A DNA stretch of 64,000 nt from JASFHF01 sp050123335 (GCA_050123335.1 JASFHH010000003.1:11524-75523), one strand, 5' to 3'. Positions 17,061-26,172 are shown, numbered from the stretch's first letter. Program-made: numbers and translations. Notes: generated by a model from the letters alone, not told the origin.

Positions 17061-17717
17061 TTAACCTAATCCGAATATTGTAAGAATTAATCTTTGTAGT
17101 AGTACAATCGGTACCCATAAAAGTAAACGTAAAATGCCGGTGACTAATAACAATAACAAAATAAAAAATCCATATGGTGCAATTCGATCATATTTATAAG
17201 CTAATTTTGGCGGCAAAATGGCTGCAACTACGCGGCTGCCGTCAAGCGGCGGAATAGGGATTAAATTTAAGATCATTAATACTAAATTGATCAGGATTCC
17301 TGCTCGACCCATTAATACGATTGGTAAGGCAAATTGTAGGCCGTGTCCCATTAGAATGCTACCTATTTTCGTAATTGCCGCCCAGATGAGTGCCATAATG
17401 ATATTTGAAATTGGTCCAGCAAGAGCTACAAATGCCATATCTCTTCTGGGTTTCTTTAGATTATTTGGGTTCACCGGGACTGGTTTAGCCCAACCGAAGA
17501 TGATAGGACTGAAAAGCAGTAAAATCAGTGGAATGAGAATCGTGCCAATCATATCAATATGCTTGAGCGGATTTAAAGTTAATCGACCAAGCATTAGTGC
17601 AGTTTTGTCACCTAGTTTTAATGCCATCCAGCCATGCGCTACTTCATGTACAGTAATAGCGAATAAAATAGGTGGAGCCCATACAATAATTTTTTGAATA
17701 ATATTTAATTGCCACAT
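17061..17717 (-). CDS. Site-2 protease-family zinc metallopeptidase (M50)
   Basis: The 218-residue polytopic protein has the zinc motif HEVAHG in its first membrane span and the second metal ligand motif NLIPIPPLDGSRV near 155-167. Both are diagnostic of the short M50B rhomboid-sized site-2 proteases. Such enzymes cut substrates within the membrane; the target is not evident. It runs convergently with the pilus operon. Confidence 0.85.
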   Translation of the reverse strand: MWQLNIIQKIIVWAPPILFAITVHEVAHGWMALKLGDKTALMLGRLTLNPLKHIDMIGTILIPLILLLFSPIIFGWAKPVPVNPNNLKKPRRDMAFVALAGPISNIIMALIWAAITKIGSILMGHGLQFALPIVLMGRAGILINLVLMILNLIPIPPLDGSRVVAAILPPKLAYKYDRIAPYGFFILLLLLVTGILRLLLWVPIVLLQRLILTIFGLG

Positions 17718-17767
17718 AATGATCGCATTATATATTATATGAGCGGGAGATAAAAGTGCAACTTGGA

Positions 17768-17891
17768 GGGGCCGGGTCTTTACTTATTACAAGTGCGATA
17801 GCTTTGTAATTAGTAAAGACCCGGTCCCATAAAAATTATGTAAAGCTCACGACCCGCTTGACTTCTGTCATACAACAAGTGAAGATGTGAG
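17768..17891. repeat. Palindromic repeat family B, copy 2 (extended)
   Basis: A GGGGCCGGGTC hairpin (17768-17828) is followed by a conserved right part: ATAAAAATTATGTAAAGCTC, then ACGACCCG, and GTGAAGATGTGA near the end. The same extended unit in reverse orientation forms copy 3 at 27501-27630, so the element is about 125-130 bp and not just a terminator stem. Confidence 0.78.
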
Positions 17892-17930
17892 ATATTATAC
17901 TGATAATATAACATTTATGGGGTGTAAATT

Positions 17931-18311
17931 ATGTACAAAAAGTTTATGTGGATATTGGTAATATTAGTTTTAATTCCATTGACATCATCTGCGATTTGGC
18001 AAATTGCTGATCCAGCTCATGGAACTGGACGTCGTTATGAGCATGGTGTTGATTATCCGCAGCAATATGTTAATGGCGCTATTATTTCATTTAAATTACG
18101 CAAGGGTTTGCTTAAAGAGAATGTGTTTCGTATAGCTTGCAAATATCGTTGGAAAGTTAGATGGCTTGCGCCAAATAAATATTATGTAACACTTGCTACC
18201 AAGATAGTTGGACCAACTTTTCCGATTGTAATGAATGGACTGTTGTCACATTATCCGCTACGTGCAACTTATGATATAAAATATAAGCGTATGAGGGTAT
18301 ATAAACGCTAA
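17931..18311 (+). CDS. TcpQ-like exported protein
   Basis: The 126-residue protein has a signal peptide ending near TSSA/IW. The second half follows the TcpQ/PilL pattern: LRKGLLKENVFRIACKY, then RWKVRWLAPNKYYV, IVGPTFPIVMNGLLSHYPLRA and a final strand pair. It is the second such domain next to the pilus locus (the first is at 7513). It is probably a secretin-associated factor. The 3' end overlaps the convergent lptM gene by 4 bases. Confidence 0.55.
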   Translation: MYKKFMWILVILVLIPLTSSAIWQIADPAHGTGRRYEHGVDYPQQYVNGAIISFKLRKGLLKENVFRIACKYRWKVRWLAPNKYYVTLATKIVGPTFPIVMNGLLSHYPLRATYDIKYKRMRVYKR

Positions 18312-18475
18312 CTCTTGTTTGCAGCAACACCGCCGCCCAGATACCAGGAATTATGTGCTTGTTGCTGTGATTTTTTTGGTAAGTATAAAGGGCCGCTTTG
18401 TCCACAGCCATTTAGTACTAACAAGAATGCAAAAATACTTCCGATAAATATTATTTGTTTTATGCTCTTTTTCAT
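18308..18475 (-). CDS. lptM: LptM (YifL)-type small lipoprotein
   Basis: A 55-residue ORF, MKKSIKQIIFIG through ANKS, with lipobox VLNGC followed by GQSGPLYLP. The CGxxGPLYxP motif just after the lipidated Cys is the signature of LptM, the small lipoprotein that helps LptD mature with correct disulfides. In many gammaproteobacteria it lies by lysA-dapF; here it stands alone. It ends within the last codon of the convergent TcpQ-like gene. Confidence 0.85.
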   Translation of the reverse strand: MKKSIKQIIFIGSIFAFLLVLNGCGQSGPLYLPKKSQQQAHNSWYLGGGVAANKS

Positions 18476-18505
18476 GCTGTAATTATCAAATTAATTTTAT
18501 GTGGC

Positions 18506-18613
18506 TTATAAGGTTTTGGGTTGATTTTTTCTCCTCCCTGGTACGTCCATGTACCTCCCGCGTTTCCATCCATGGACGCTAGTCGTCGAAAAATTCAACC
18601 CAAAACCTTATAA
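18506..18613. repeat. Hairpin repeat family A, copy 2
   Basis: Arms TTATAAGGTTTTGGGTTGA and its complement flank the core with CTCCTCCCTGGTACGTCCAT, CCATCCATGG and CGCTAGTCGTCGAAAAA. Only the inner GGTTTTGGGTTG part of the arm resembles other copies; the outer bases are unique to this site but pair with each other. Confidence 0.82.
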
Positions 18614-18666
18614 TAATACATGGTTGCAATATTCACGTAGTATAACCAAAAACAAAGGGTTTGTGT

Positions 18667-19341
18667 ATGAATAAAAATGGCCTGCTAGAATGTGTTGAAG
18701 TTAAACCAAAAAAACCACCGGTTTTGACGGTGATTTGGCTGCATGGTTTAGGAGCTGATGGGCATGATTTTGCTGGTATTGTTCCGCAATTAAATTTACC
18801 AGATAATTTACCAATAAAATTTATTTTTCCACATGCGCCGCTTAGGCCAATTACGATTAATAACGGTTATGTGATGCGTGGCTGGTATGACATTAAAGAT
18901 TTGTCCAATCTTGCTAATGAAGACGAAGCTGGGATTCATGATTCAGCGGGAAAAATTGTTGCTTTAATTGAGCGCGAGCAACAATTAGGTATGCCAAGCG
19001 ATAAGATTATTTTAGCTGGATTTTCACAAGGCGGAGCGATGGCATTGTACGTTGGTTTGCGCTATCCTGAAAAATTAGCAGGAATTATTGCTTTATCAGC
19101 ATATTTACCATTACATAATTTGTTACCGACAGAAATATCAAAAGCTAATTGTGATCTTTCAATAATGATGGCACATGGTACAGGAGATCCGTTACTTCCA
19201 ATTAGTTTTGCAACAGCATCGCGAGATTTTTTAATTAAGCATGGTTATCAGGTTGAGTGGCACGATTATCCAATGCAGCATACGGTGTGCGCGCAGGAAA
19301 TTAATGATATTAGTCAATGGCTACAGAAAAATTTTTATTAA
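18667..19341 (+). CDS. Carboxylesterase/phospholipase-type alpha/beta hydrolase
   Basis: About 224 residues from ATG 18667, 7 bases after AAAGGG. It carries the oxyanion loop VIWLHGLGADGHDF, FPHAP, the nucleophile elbow GFSQGGAMALY, an Asp in HGTGDPLLP and a His in MQHTVCAQEI, completing a Ser-Asp-His triad. This matches the bacterial carboxylesterase (EstB/YpfH) family, which hydrolyses short acyl esters. There is no signal peptide, so it is cytosolic. It overlaps the convergent guaC end by 4 bases. Confidence 0.85.
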   Translation: MNKNGLLECVEVKPKKPPVLTVIWLHGLGADGHDFAGIVPQLNLPDNLPIKFIFPHAPLRPITINNGYVMRGWYDIKDLSNLANEDEAGIHDSAGKIVALIEREQQLGMPSDKIILAGFSQGGAMALYVGLRYPEKLAGIIALSAYLPLHNLLPTEISKANCDLSIMMAHGTGDPLLPISFATASRDFLIKHGYQVEWHDYPMQHTVCAQEINDISQWLQKNFY

Positions 19342-20384
19342 CAAATATCAGTTATTTCATGTGCCGTATAAATTTCATTTATTTGTTGGGTTACACGAAT
19401 AAATGTAGTGCGTTTGGATAATTCTTTTAATTTTTCTGCGCCAACATAAGTGCAGGTGGAGCGCAAACCGCCGAGAATATCTTGTAAGGTTTGTTCTACT
19501 GGTCCGCGGTATGGCACATCAACAGATTTGCCTTCACTGGCACGGTATTGAGCAACTTCGCCGTAGTATTGCATCATTGCTTCTTTGGAGCTCATGCCGT
19601 AAAAACGTTTGAATTTTTTGCCGTCTTTTTCAAAGATTTCGCCAGAACATTCATCATGTCCGGCAAACATGCCACCTAACATCACAAAATCAGCTCCTGC
19701 GGCAAATGCTTTGGCAATATCACCAGGATTAGTGCAGCCGCCGTCAGCGCAGATATGGCCTTTTAAACCATGTGCAGCGTCGGCGCATTCAATAATGGCT
19801 GATAGCTGTGGGTAACCTACACCAGTTTTTTTGCGGGTAGTGCAGACTGATCCTGGGCCAATGCCGATTTTAACGATATCAGCTCCGGATAAAGTTAGTT
19901 CTTCAGCCATTTCACCAGTCACTACATTACCAGCCATGATAATTTTATCAGGAAAAGCAAGCCGTGTTTTTTTAACAAAATCAATAAAATGCTGTGAATA
20001 GCCATTAGCAATATCTAAACAAATAAAAGGGCAGTCTACAGCGGACATAATTTCTTTAAGATGCTTTAGATCGTGATCTCTGGTGCCTGAGCTGGCAAAA
20101 CAATATGATAATGTAGATTTATCGATTGCTTTCCAGTCTTCTTTTGTAGAAAACTTATCCAAAGCGGTTAGCACTTTAGATTTGGATAGTACTTTTGCCA
20201 TGGCAAAGGTACCAGTATGATCCATATTGGCAGCAATAATGGGAATGCCTTGCCAGGTTAGTTTTGAATGACGAAATGTATATTTTCTCTCCAAATCTAC
20301 TTCGGCACGTGAGCGTAAAGTGCTTCTTTTTGGTCGAATTAAAACGTCTTTGAAATCTAATTTAATGTCTGCATCGATTCGCAT
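19338..20384 (-). CDS. guaC: GMP reductase
   Basis: The 348-residue enzyme reduces GMP to IMP with NADPH in purine salvage. It has KLDFKDVLIRPKRS at the N-terminus, IIAANMDHTGTFAMA, the catalytic Cys loop GIGPGSVCTTRKKTGVGYPQ, ADGGCTNPGDIAKAFAAGAD and FYGMSS. The TGVGYPQ segment and overall length separate it from IMP dehydrogenase, which carries CBS domains. Confidence 0.94.
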   Translation of the reverse strand: MRIDADIKLDFKDVLIRPKRSTLRSRAEVDLERKYTFRHSKLTWQGIPIIAANMDHTGTFAMAKVLSKSKVLTALDKFSTKEDWKAIDKSTLSYCFASSGTRDHDLKHLKEIMSAVDCPFICLDIANGYSQHFIDFVKKTRLAFPDKIIMAGNVVTGEMAEELTLSGADIVKIGIGPGSVCTTRKKTGVGYPQLSAIIECADAAHGLKGHICADGGCTNPGDIAKAFAAGADFVMLGGMFAGHDECSGEIFEKDGKKFKRFYGMSSKEAMMQYYGEVAQYRASEGKSVDVPYRGPVEQTLQDILGGLRSTCTYVGAEKLKELSKRTTFIRVTQQINEIYTAHEITDIC

Positions 20385-20490
20385 GATTATTGTCCTTTAA
20401 ATAATTAATTTTATCATAGTAAAAATAATTGTTTAAGCTTCTTGCGATAAAGAGTATTATTTTTACCGAAAAAAGTATCAGGAGAAAATT

Positions 20491-21044
20491 ATGTTTAGCA
20501 AAAAAGTAAATAACTGTATATATATTGGCAAATACCCAGTTGAAGATAAGGTTATCATTAGTGTTGGTTGTGTTTATGGTAGAGAATTTATAGGCAAGGT
20601 ACAAATTGCTATAAAACTAGATAACAATGTTTGTACAAAGTTGATGTCAGAAATCAAAAAGATAGCGTGTCAAAATAAAAAAAATCTATAAAAAAGTCTA
20701 CAATAGAAAAAGAAGATTATTTAGTCAATGATTCGGAAAAATTTCAGCAGATAATAAAAAAATTAAATATAAAAAATAAACGAATATGCGACATGATGAC
20801 GTATATTAACTGCAATTTTGACAAAAAGAATAAATTAAATATATGTAATTGGGATGGCATACATTGTACTTTTGGCAAACCACTGTTAGATTGTCCAAAG
20901 AAAAAAAAGAAGAAAAAACTTGGAAAAAGCATGAAAAAATCCAAGGATAAACATAAAAAACTCGTAAAAAAACTGAAGAGTAAATCTAAAAAATCGAAAA
21001 CCCCGTCTTCGAAAATTACATTGCATATAGGCACAAGAATATAA
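20491..21044 (+). CDS. Unknown lysine-rich protein in two frames joined at an A8 run
   Basis: Frame 1 (ATG 20491, after CAGGAGAAAA) encodes 66 residues and stops at 20689-20691. The -1 frame opens just after TAA 20676-20678 and stays open to 21044, through STIEKEDYLVNDSEKFQQII, CNWDGIHCTFGKPLLDCP and a tail of about 45 residues that is almost half Lys. A run of eight A at 20677-20684 lies where both frames overlap; one extra A (or a -1 slip) gives a single protein of about 184 residues. Family unknown. The basic tail suggests nucleic-acid or nucleolar targeting (inference). Confidence 0.5.
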
Positions 21045-21077
21045 AATTTACAGCCTTATGCTAAAACAGTTTTATCC

Positions 21078-22370
21078 TTAGTATTTTTGATAAGTATTTT
21101 TTGTGCGGGCTTTACAAATAACAGTATAAAAAAATCCATCCATATTATCTTGTCCTGGTAGGATTTGTTTGCCGTACTTAGTAGGCGCGCCCCATGAAGT
21201 ATCGATTTTATTGATTTGAGCATTGGGAGTTTTAGCAAGGAAGTTGCTGATTACCTGGTCGTTTTCTTCCGGTAAAATCGAACAGGTTACATAAACTAAT
21301 AGTCCATTGGGTTTTAAAGTTGGCCAAATAGTTTGTAATATTTCTAATTGTTTGTGCGCGAGTTTCACTATGTCTTTTTCTTGTTTTAATAATTTAATAT
21401 CCGGATGACGGCGAATTACTCCAGTTGCAGAGCATGGAGCGTCAAGTAGAATACGGTCAAATGATTGTTGATCCCACCAGCTTTTTATTTGTGAGACATC
21501 TGCATGTAGAAGTTTAACTTTATTTTTTTGTGTGCGCATACGTTTTAAATTTTCTGTGATCATTTGCAAACGTTTTTTGTCATGATCAATGGCAATTAAT
21601 TCTTTAATATTAGGTTCGGTTTCTAAAATATGCATGGTTTTGCTGCCGGGAGCGGCACATGCGTCTAAAATACGTTGGTTTGGTTTTAAATCTAATAATT
21701 TTGCGGAGAATTGCGCGCCGCAATCTTGTACCGAAACTTCGCCTATAGCAAAGCCTGGTAGTTGTGATACAGGGCATGGTTCTTCCAAAGTAATGCATGA
21801 TGCACAAACAGGATTTACGATAGCTTTTACTTGATGCAAATAATTTTTCGCAGAGATTTTTCGTAAATTTATTCGCAAACTCATTGGCGGGTGTTCATTG
21901 TTGGCAGCTAAAATTTTTTCCAAATCATTTGGATATGTCGATTTTATTTTTTCAATTAGCCATTGCGGATGGGCAAATTTAGCAATCGTGTTTTCATTAA
22001 CAGCGCTAAGTACTGCGTCTTGTTGGCGCAAAAAATTACGTAAAACAGCATTAATTAAATTACATGCCCATGGTTTTTTTAGTTTGCGTGCGTTATCTAC
22101 ATTTTCATTAATAGCTGCATGCGTAGGTGTGCGCATATAAATAATTTCATATAATCCAGTTAAAATTAATACATAAATATCTAAGTCTTTAGATTTGAGT
22201 GGCTTGGTTAATAATTTTTTGGCAATGAAATCTAGTTGTAAATACCAGCGTGATATTCCATAACATAATTCCTGGACAAAACTTTCTGTATTCGTGAGTG
22301 TTTTAGCAAAAGATATTTTGTCACGTAAAAATTTTATAATAATTTTGTTAGCGGTTAATCTAGGATTCAT
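21078..22370 (-). CDS. rsmB: 16S rRNA m5C967 methyltransferase
   Basis: The 430-residue protein has a NusB-like RNA-binding N-terminal half (KPWACNLINAVLRNFLR near 97-113) and an SAM methyltransferase half: DACAAPGSKTMHIL, DHDKKRLQM, DRILLDAPCSATGVIRRHPD and VYVTCSILPEEND. The PCS and TCS cysteines are the catalytic pair of the family. It methylates C967 of 16S rRNA. It follows def and fmt on the same strand, the classic order. Confidence 0.95.
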   Translation of the reverse strand: MNPRLTANKIIIKFLRDKISFAKTLTNTESFVQELCYGISRWYLQLDFIAKKLLTKPLKSKDLDIYVLILTGLYEIIYMRTPTHAAINENVDNARKLKKPWACNLINAVLRNFLRQQDAVLSAVNENTIAKFAHPQWLIEKIKSTYPNDLEKILAANNEHPPMSLRINLRKISAKNYLHQVKAIVNPVCASCITLEEPCPVSQLPGFAIGEVSVQDCGAQFSAKLLDLKPNQRILDACAAPGSKTMHILETEPNIKELIAIDHDKKRLQMITENLKRMRTQKNKVKLLHADVSQIKSWWDQQSFDRILLDAPCSATGVIRRHPDIKLLKQEKDIVKLAHKQLEILQTIWPTLKPNGLLVYVTCSILPEENDQVISNFLAKTPNAQINKIDTSWGAPTKYGKQILPGQDNMDGFFYTVICKARTKNTYQKY

Positions 22371-22392
22371 AATTTAATTTTGCTTAGGTAAT

Positions 22393-22499
22393 CATGATAT
22401 TCTAGGTTGCTTTTTTTTCCTCCCTGGTACATCCATGTACCTCCCGCGCTTCCATCCATGGGCGCTAGTCGTCAAAAAAAGCAACCTAAAATATCATTA
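22393..22499. repeat. Hairpin repeat family A, copy 3
   Basis: Arms TCATGATATTCTAGGTTGC and GCAACCTAAAATATCATTAA pair with one or two mismatches around the CTCCCTGGTACATCCATGTAC core. The right arm supplies the final codons and stop of fmt (stop at 22497-22499). It lies in the fmt-rsmB spacer. Confidence 0.8.
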
Positions 22500-23438
22500 A
22501 TTAAACTTCTTATGTTTTTCAAAAAAATCTAATTTGCTATTTAATATTTCAGCAATGGTTAATGCTTTCTTGCCGGGAAATTGCATTTTTAAAATGCGCA
22601 ACATGCCATCGCCGGTTGCTACATCAATTCCTTTTTTATCTAATTTAACAATTTCACCTGGTTTTTTATCGCATGTTTCAGTTAATGGCGATGCTTGCCA
22701 AATACGAATAATTTGGTCGCCAATTTGTGTATAAGAAATTGGCCATGGATTGAAAGCGCGAATTTCGCGATCTAATGTTATCGCAGATTTATGCCAATCA
22801 ATTTTGGCCTCTTCTTTAGTGATTTTTTTTGCGTAGCATGCTTTCTTTTCATTTTGTTTGGTTGGAGTAATTTCGTGTATTTTATCCAAAACATTTAATA
22901 AGGCGTCAATGCCAAGTAACGCCAGTTCTTCTAGTAAACTTTTGGTGGTATCAGTTGGTTTAATTAAAAACTCTTTTTGCAAAAAAACCGGTCCAGTATC
23001 TAAGCCTTCATCCATTTGCATAATACTAACCCCGGTAATTTCATCACCAGCTAAAATTGCCCGTTGAATAGGAGATGCTCCACGCCATCTTGGCAATAAA
23101 GAAGGGTGAACATTAACACAACCGTAGTGGGGCAAAGATAAAATTTCTTTTGGAATCAACAAACCACAAGCGACATCAATAATAATATCAGCATGCAAAT
23201 CTTTAATAGTTTTTTGTGCGGCAGCATCGCGTAAGGTTTTTGGTTGATAAATTGGAATTTTGTGAATTAAACTTAGTTGTTTAACTGGATTAATTTGTAG
23301 TTTGCGTCCACGACCAGCAGGTTTGTCTGGTTGAGTTATTACCGCACAGATGTCATATTTTGCGTTTAATAAACTTTGCAAAAATTTGGCGGCAAATTCT
23401 GGAGTGCCAGCAAAAATTATTTTTAAAGAATCAGGCAT
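22497..23438 (-). CDS. fmt: Methionyl-tRNA formyltransferase
   Basis: The 313-residue enzyme formylates initiator Met-tRNA. It contains IIFAGTPEFAAKFLQSLL, ITQPDKPAGRGRKL, the folate-binding active-site region VHPSLLPRWRGASPIQRAI, MDEGLDTGPVFL and a C-terminal OB-like domain with FNPWPISYTQIG. It starts 11 bases after the def stop. The last residues are encoded within a family A hairpin. Confidence 0.95.
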   Translation of the reverse strand: MPDSLKIIFAGTPEFAAKFLQSLLNAKYDICAVITQPDKPAGRGRKLQINPVKQLSLIHKIPIYQPKTLRDAAAQKTIKDLHADIIIDVACGLLIPKEILSLPHYGCVNVHPSLLPRWRGASPIQRAILAGDEITGVSIMQMDEGLDTGPVFLQKEFLIKPTDTTKSLLEELALLGIDALLNVLDKIHEITPTKQNEKKACYAKKITKEEAKIDWHKSAITLDREIRAFNPWPISYTQIGDQIIRIWQASPLTETCDKKPGEIVKLDKKGIDVATGDGMLRILKMQFPGKKALTIAEILNSKLDFFEKHKKFN

Positions 23439-23449
23439 ATTTTTCTCAG

Positions 23450-23953
23450 TTACAAGTTTGCTTTCTGCAATTTTTTTAATTTACTTTTAATTAATTGTTT
23501 TTTTACCGACGATAGGCGATCAATAAATAATTTTCCATCTAAATGATCAAGTTCGTGCTGAATAGCTGCAGATAATAGGCCATCTGCTTGTAACGTAAAT
23601 TTTTTGCCATCGCGGTCTAATGCTTCTACTGCAATAATATTAGCTCGTTTTACTTTTGCGTAAACCCCAGGAACTGATAAACATCCTTCCGGACATTGTT
23701 GTTCATCAGTTTTTTCGATAATTACTGGGTTAATGAACGCCCGCGGTTTTTGTTTGTTGTCTTGAATGTCTACTACAAAGATTCGTAAATCAATGCCAAT
23801 TTGAGTTGCTGCTAAACCGATGCCATTGTCTTCGTACATGGTTTCAAACATGTCATCGACCAAACGCTTAATATCCGCATCAACTTTATCAACAGATTCA
23901 GCTATATTGCGTAATTTTGGGTTTGGGTAGTGTAAAATTTTGCGTAATGTCAT
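23450..23953 (-). CDS. def: Peptide deformylase
   Basis: The 167-residue Fe/Zn enzyme removes the N-formyl group from nascent proteins. All three motifs are intact: GIGLAATQIG, EGCLSVPG (metal Cys) and QHELDHLDG (HExxH). It is the first gene of def-fmt-rsmB on the minus strand. Confidence 0.96.
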   Translation of the reverse strand: MTLRKILHYPNPKLRNIAESVDKVDADIKRLVDDMFETMYEDNGIGLAATQIGIDLRIFVVDIQDNKQKPRAFINPVIIEKTDEQQCPEGCLSVPGVYAKVKRANIIAVEALDRDGKKFTLQADGLLSAAIQHELDHLDGKLFIDRLSSVKKQLIKSKLKKLQKANL

Positions 23954-24029
23954 AAATTATAATTATAGCGGAAAGAGTATATTTTTACATACATTTTTAT
24001 GCTTTATTCTGTTACACTGAATGTTAAGT

Positions 24030-24140
24030 TTTTAAGAGATTTTGGGTTGTTTTTTTCTCCTCCCTGGTACATCCATGTACCTCCCGCGTCTTCATCCATG
24101 GACGCTAGTCGTCGAAAAAACAACCCAAAATCTCTTAAAA
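24030..24140. repeat. Hairpin repeat family A, copy 4
   Basis: The arms, about 20 bases each (TTTTAAGAGATTTTGGGTTG and its complement), are perfect. The core carries CTCCTCCCTGGTACATCCAT, CATCCATGG and CGCTAGTCGTCGAAAAAA. It lies between the divergent def and the next + strand gene, so here it cannot be a simple 3' terminator for either. Confidence 0.83.
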
Positions 24141-24173
24141 TCGTCTAAATAAAAAACATTTATAGAGGTAAAA

Positions 24174-24569
24174 ATGGTGCGTCGATTAAGTTGTATGTTA
24201 GGTTTGTTGGTCATTACTACAGGCTGTTTTGCTGGTGATTATGATGTTTTGTTGAATGTGATTAACAAAACTGGGCAGGCAGGTTATTTTGGGGTTTGTG
24301 CCCAGCCGGTTAGTCCTGGAGGTGCAACGTTATGCAGTATTCCGCAGAAAATCCCACCGGGATTTAGTCGGATTTTTGTGCCGAATTACAATATGGCATA
24401 TCCTTTTTTTACCACTTTAGATGAAAAAGTGTATACTTGCGGATCACAAGCCGATCTACAGAAGCAGTTTTTTATTCCTATTGCGAAAGGAATGCGCACA
24501 GTAGAATTGAATTTTATTACTGATAAAGATGGCAAAAAAGTCGCAATGGATTGTGCTATTAGTCAGTAG
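24174..24569 (+). CDS. Exported protein, unknown
   Basis: A 131-residue protein from ATG 24174 behind AGAGGT. The N-terminal signal ends at TGC/FAG, either a lipobox or a normal cleavage site. The mature part is rich in aromatic residues and Pro and has three further cysteines (FGVCAQP, TLCSIPQ, YTCGSQ) plus a late MDCAISQ; disulfide bonding is plausible. The family is not recognised. The 3' end overlaps the convergent gene by 11 bases. Confidence 0.5.
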   Translation: MVRRLSCMLGLLVITTGCFAGDYDVLLNVINKTGQAGYFGVCAQPVSPGGATLCSIPQKIPPGFSRIFVPNYNMAYPFFTTLDEKVYTCGSQADLQKQFFIPIAKGMRTVELNFITDKDGKKVAMDCAISQ

Positions 24570-25269
24570 TGGGCGGAGCAGAAGCAAATACTACATCCGC
24601 GCGCAATATTACCTTATTACTTACAGTCAATGGTGCTGCAGCATCACCAGCACCATTGCGTGCAAATTTGGCTAATATCATAGCATTTGCAGGGGCGGGC
24701 GGAGTGGTTGGTACGAATGTTAGGTTATGTAGATAGTAGTGTTGTTTTGGGTAAGATTTATTTAATTGTGTTAATTCTGCATTAGCGATTTTATATAATT
24801 TTGCGTGTAATTTAGTTATAGTTTGTTGCGTTTCTTGTAAATCCGGTTGAAAGATGATTGATTCAACTTTATAGGTTTCTCCTGGCCGGCTAATGTTTTT
24901 TATTTTTGTTTGCAAAGTTTTTAATGCTGTTTCAGGTAAACGGATTTCAGCTATAGCATAAACCCGTTCTAACCCTGCTTTATCCTGACTGCGTTGAAAC
25001 GTAGTAATATGCCATTTATTTGAGTTCGACAGAATAGATAGTTTTTGCATGATTCTATCATGCAGCGTAGTTAGATTAGCAGTATTCCCGGCAGCATTAA
25101 TAGAAACTAATACTCTTGCAGTGTTAGTTGATATCCAATCTTCAGCAGTTAATTGCAGGTTGACTTTATTAAGGCATGCTATACATGGTTTTTGTGGTGT
25201 AGCTGCAAATGTATTAGTACCGCTTAATAACATTATCATACAGGAAAGTAATAGTGTTTTTTTAGTCAT
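24559..25269 (-). CDS. Periplasmic SIMPL-like protein, tentative
   Basis: The 236-residue protein has a signal peptide ending TFA/ATP and a CIAC motif soon after. The region about 75-190 (TTLHDRIMQKLSIL through NAELTQLNKSYP) has the alternating sheet and long helix pattern of SIMPL-domain proteins, but no decisive motif. The C-terminus is Ala/Pro-rich. It is 20 bases from the DUF1189 gene behind it and may be co-transcribed with it. Confidence 0.45.
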   Translation of the reverse strand: MTKKTLLLSCMIMLLSGTNTFAATPQKPCIACLNKVNLQLTAEDWISTNTARVLVSINAAGNTANLTTLHDRIMQKLSILSNSNKWHITTFQRSQDKAGLERVYAIAEIRLPETALKTLQTKIKNISRPGETYKVESIIFQPDLQETQQTITKLHAKLYKIANAELTQLNKSYPKQHYYLHNLTFVPTTPPAPANAMILAKFARNGAGDAAAPLTVSNKVILRADVVFASAPPTTD

Positions 25270-25289
25270 TTATGTTAATTTCCTTATGT

Positions 25290-26093
25290 TTATGTGCTAA
25301 CTGTGATTGCGCTTTTTGGATTTGCTTTGATCGCAATAAATAAATACACCATTGAAAGTAAGAAGTAAAATATATTTTGCAAAGGAAAGCTAAAGCTAAA
25401 TATAAAAGCAATGGTGCTAATAATGATTGCGGGTGTTATACAGATGATTGATAAACCCATTAAAGCTTCGTACGGAAGTTTGCGTTTTAAGATTAAGCAA
25501 AATAACATGCCTATTAATGCATAAATTAATATTTGAATGATGCGGTAAGCATATGCAATTATTAAGCCAATAAACCATATCCCAATGAAGACCAAAGGAG
25601 TAATCCATTTACCAAATCGCAGAATGAAGCTGTTAATTTGTGTAGGTCCAATATCCATATTCATGGCTTGGGGATAATAATATTGGGATATTTTGTTTGC
25701 GCTGTTATCTTTAATTAAAATGGCTTTTTTCTGTATCATGATCGTTGCAGTGCTTTTATGAAAATCACGTACTTTGTTGTTGGTATCAATGATTATTACT
25801 GCTTTTCCTGAGGTAGGATCTTTGATGTAGTATGGGGTAGTTGCTTTGGTAGAGGCTATTCCTGCTTTAAAGTTTATAGTTGGCAAATCGGAGGTGACAA
25901 TTTTCTGTGCAAACATATGCATTGCGGTATTTATTCTAAACGTTAATATGCCGCTAATAATTACCCAACAAATTAACAGTAGAATTAACAGATATAAAAA
26001 ACTGCGGCCACCCCAGCTTTGTGCGGTTTCCTGATATAGCTTTTTTGAATAAAATGATTTTGCCATAGCGGTAAATAAATTAGTGTGAGACAT
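25290..26093 (-). CDS. DUF1189-family membrane protein
   Basis: The 267-residue protein opens with SFYSKKLYQETAQSWGG, the conserved DUF1189 start, then has a span near 30-52, a periplasmic domain to about 155 with IKDPTSGKAVIIID, and four further spans to the C-terminus. Function is unknown for the family. It is divergent from ruvX. Confidence 0.7.
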   Translation of the reverse strand: MSHTNLFTAMAKSFYSKKLYQETAQSWGGRSFLYLLILLLICWVIISGILTFRINTAMHMFAQKIVTSDLPTINFKAGIASTKATTPYYIKDPTSGKAVIIIDTNNKVRDFHKSTATIMIQKKAILIKDNSANKISQYYYPQAMNMDIGPTQINSFILRFGKWITPLVFIGIWFIGLIIAYAYRIIQILIYALIGMLFCLILKRKLPYEALMGLSIICITPAIIISTIAFIFSFSFPLQNIFYFLLSMVYLFIAIKANPKSAITVST

Positions 26094-26172
26094 AATGTAT
26101 TCCTATTAGTTTATGATACTATATTAATATTGTTGCAGTTTTTACGATGAAGTCAACAGGGTATGGCGTAAT

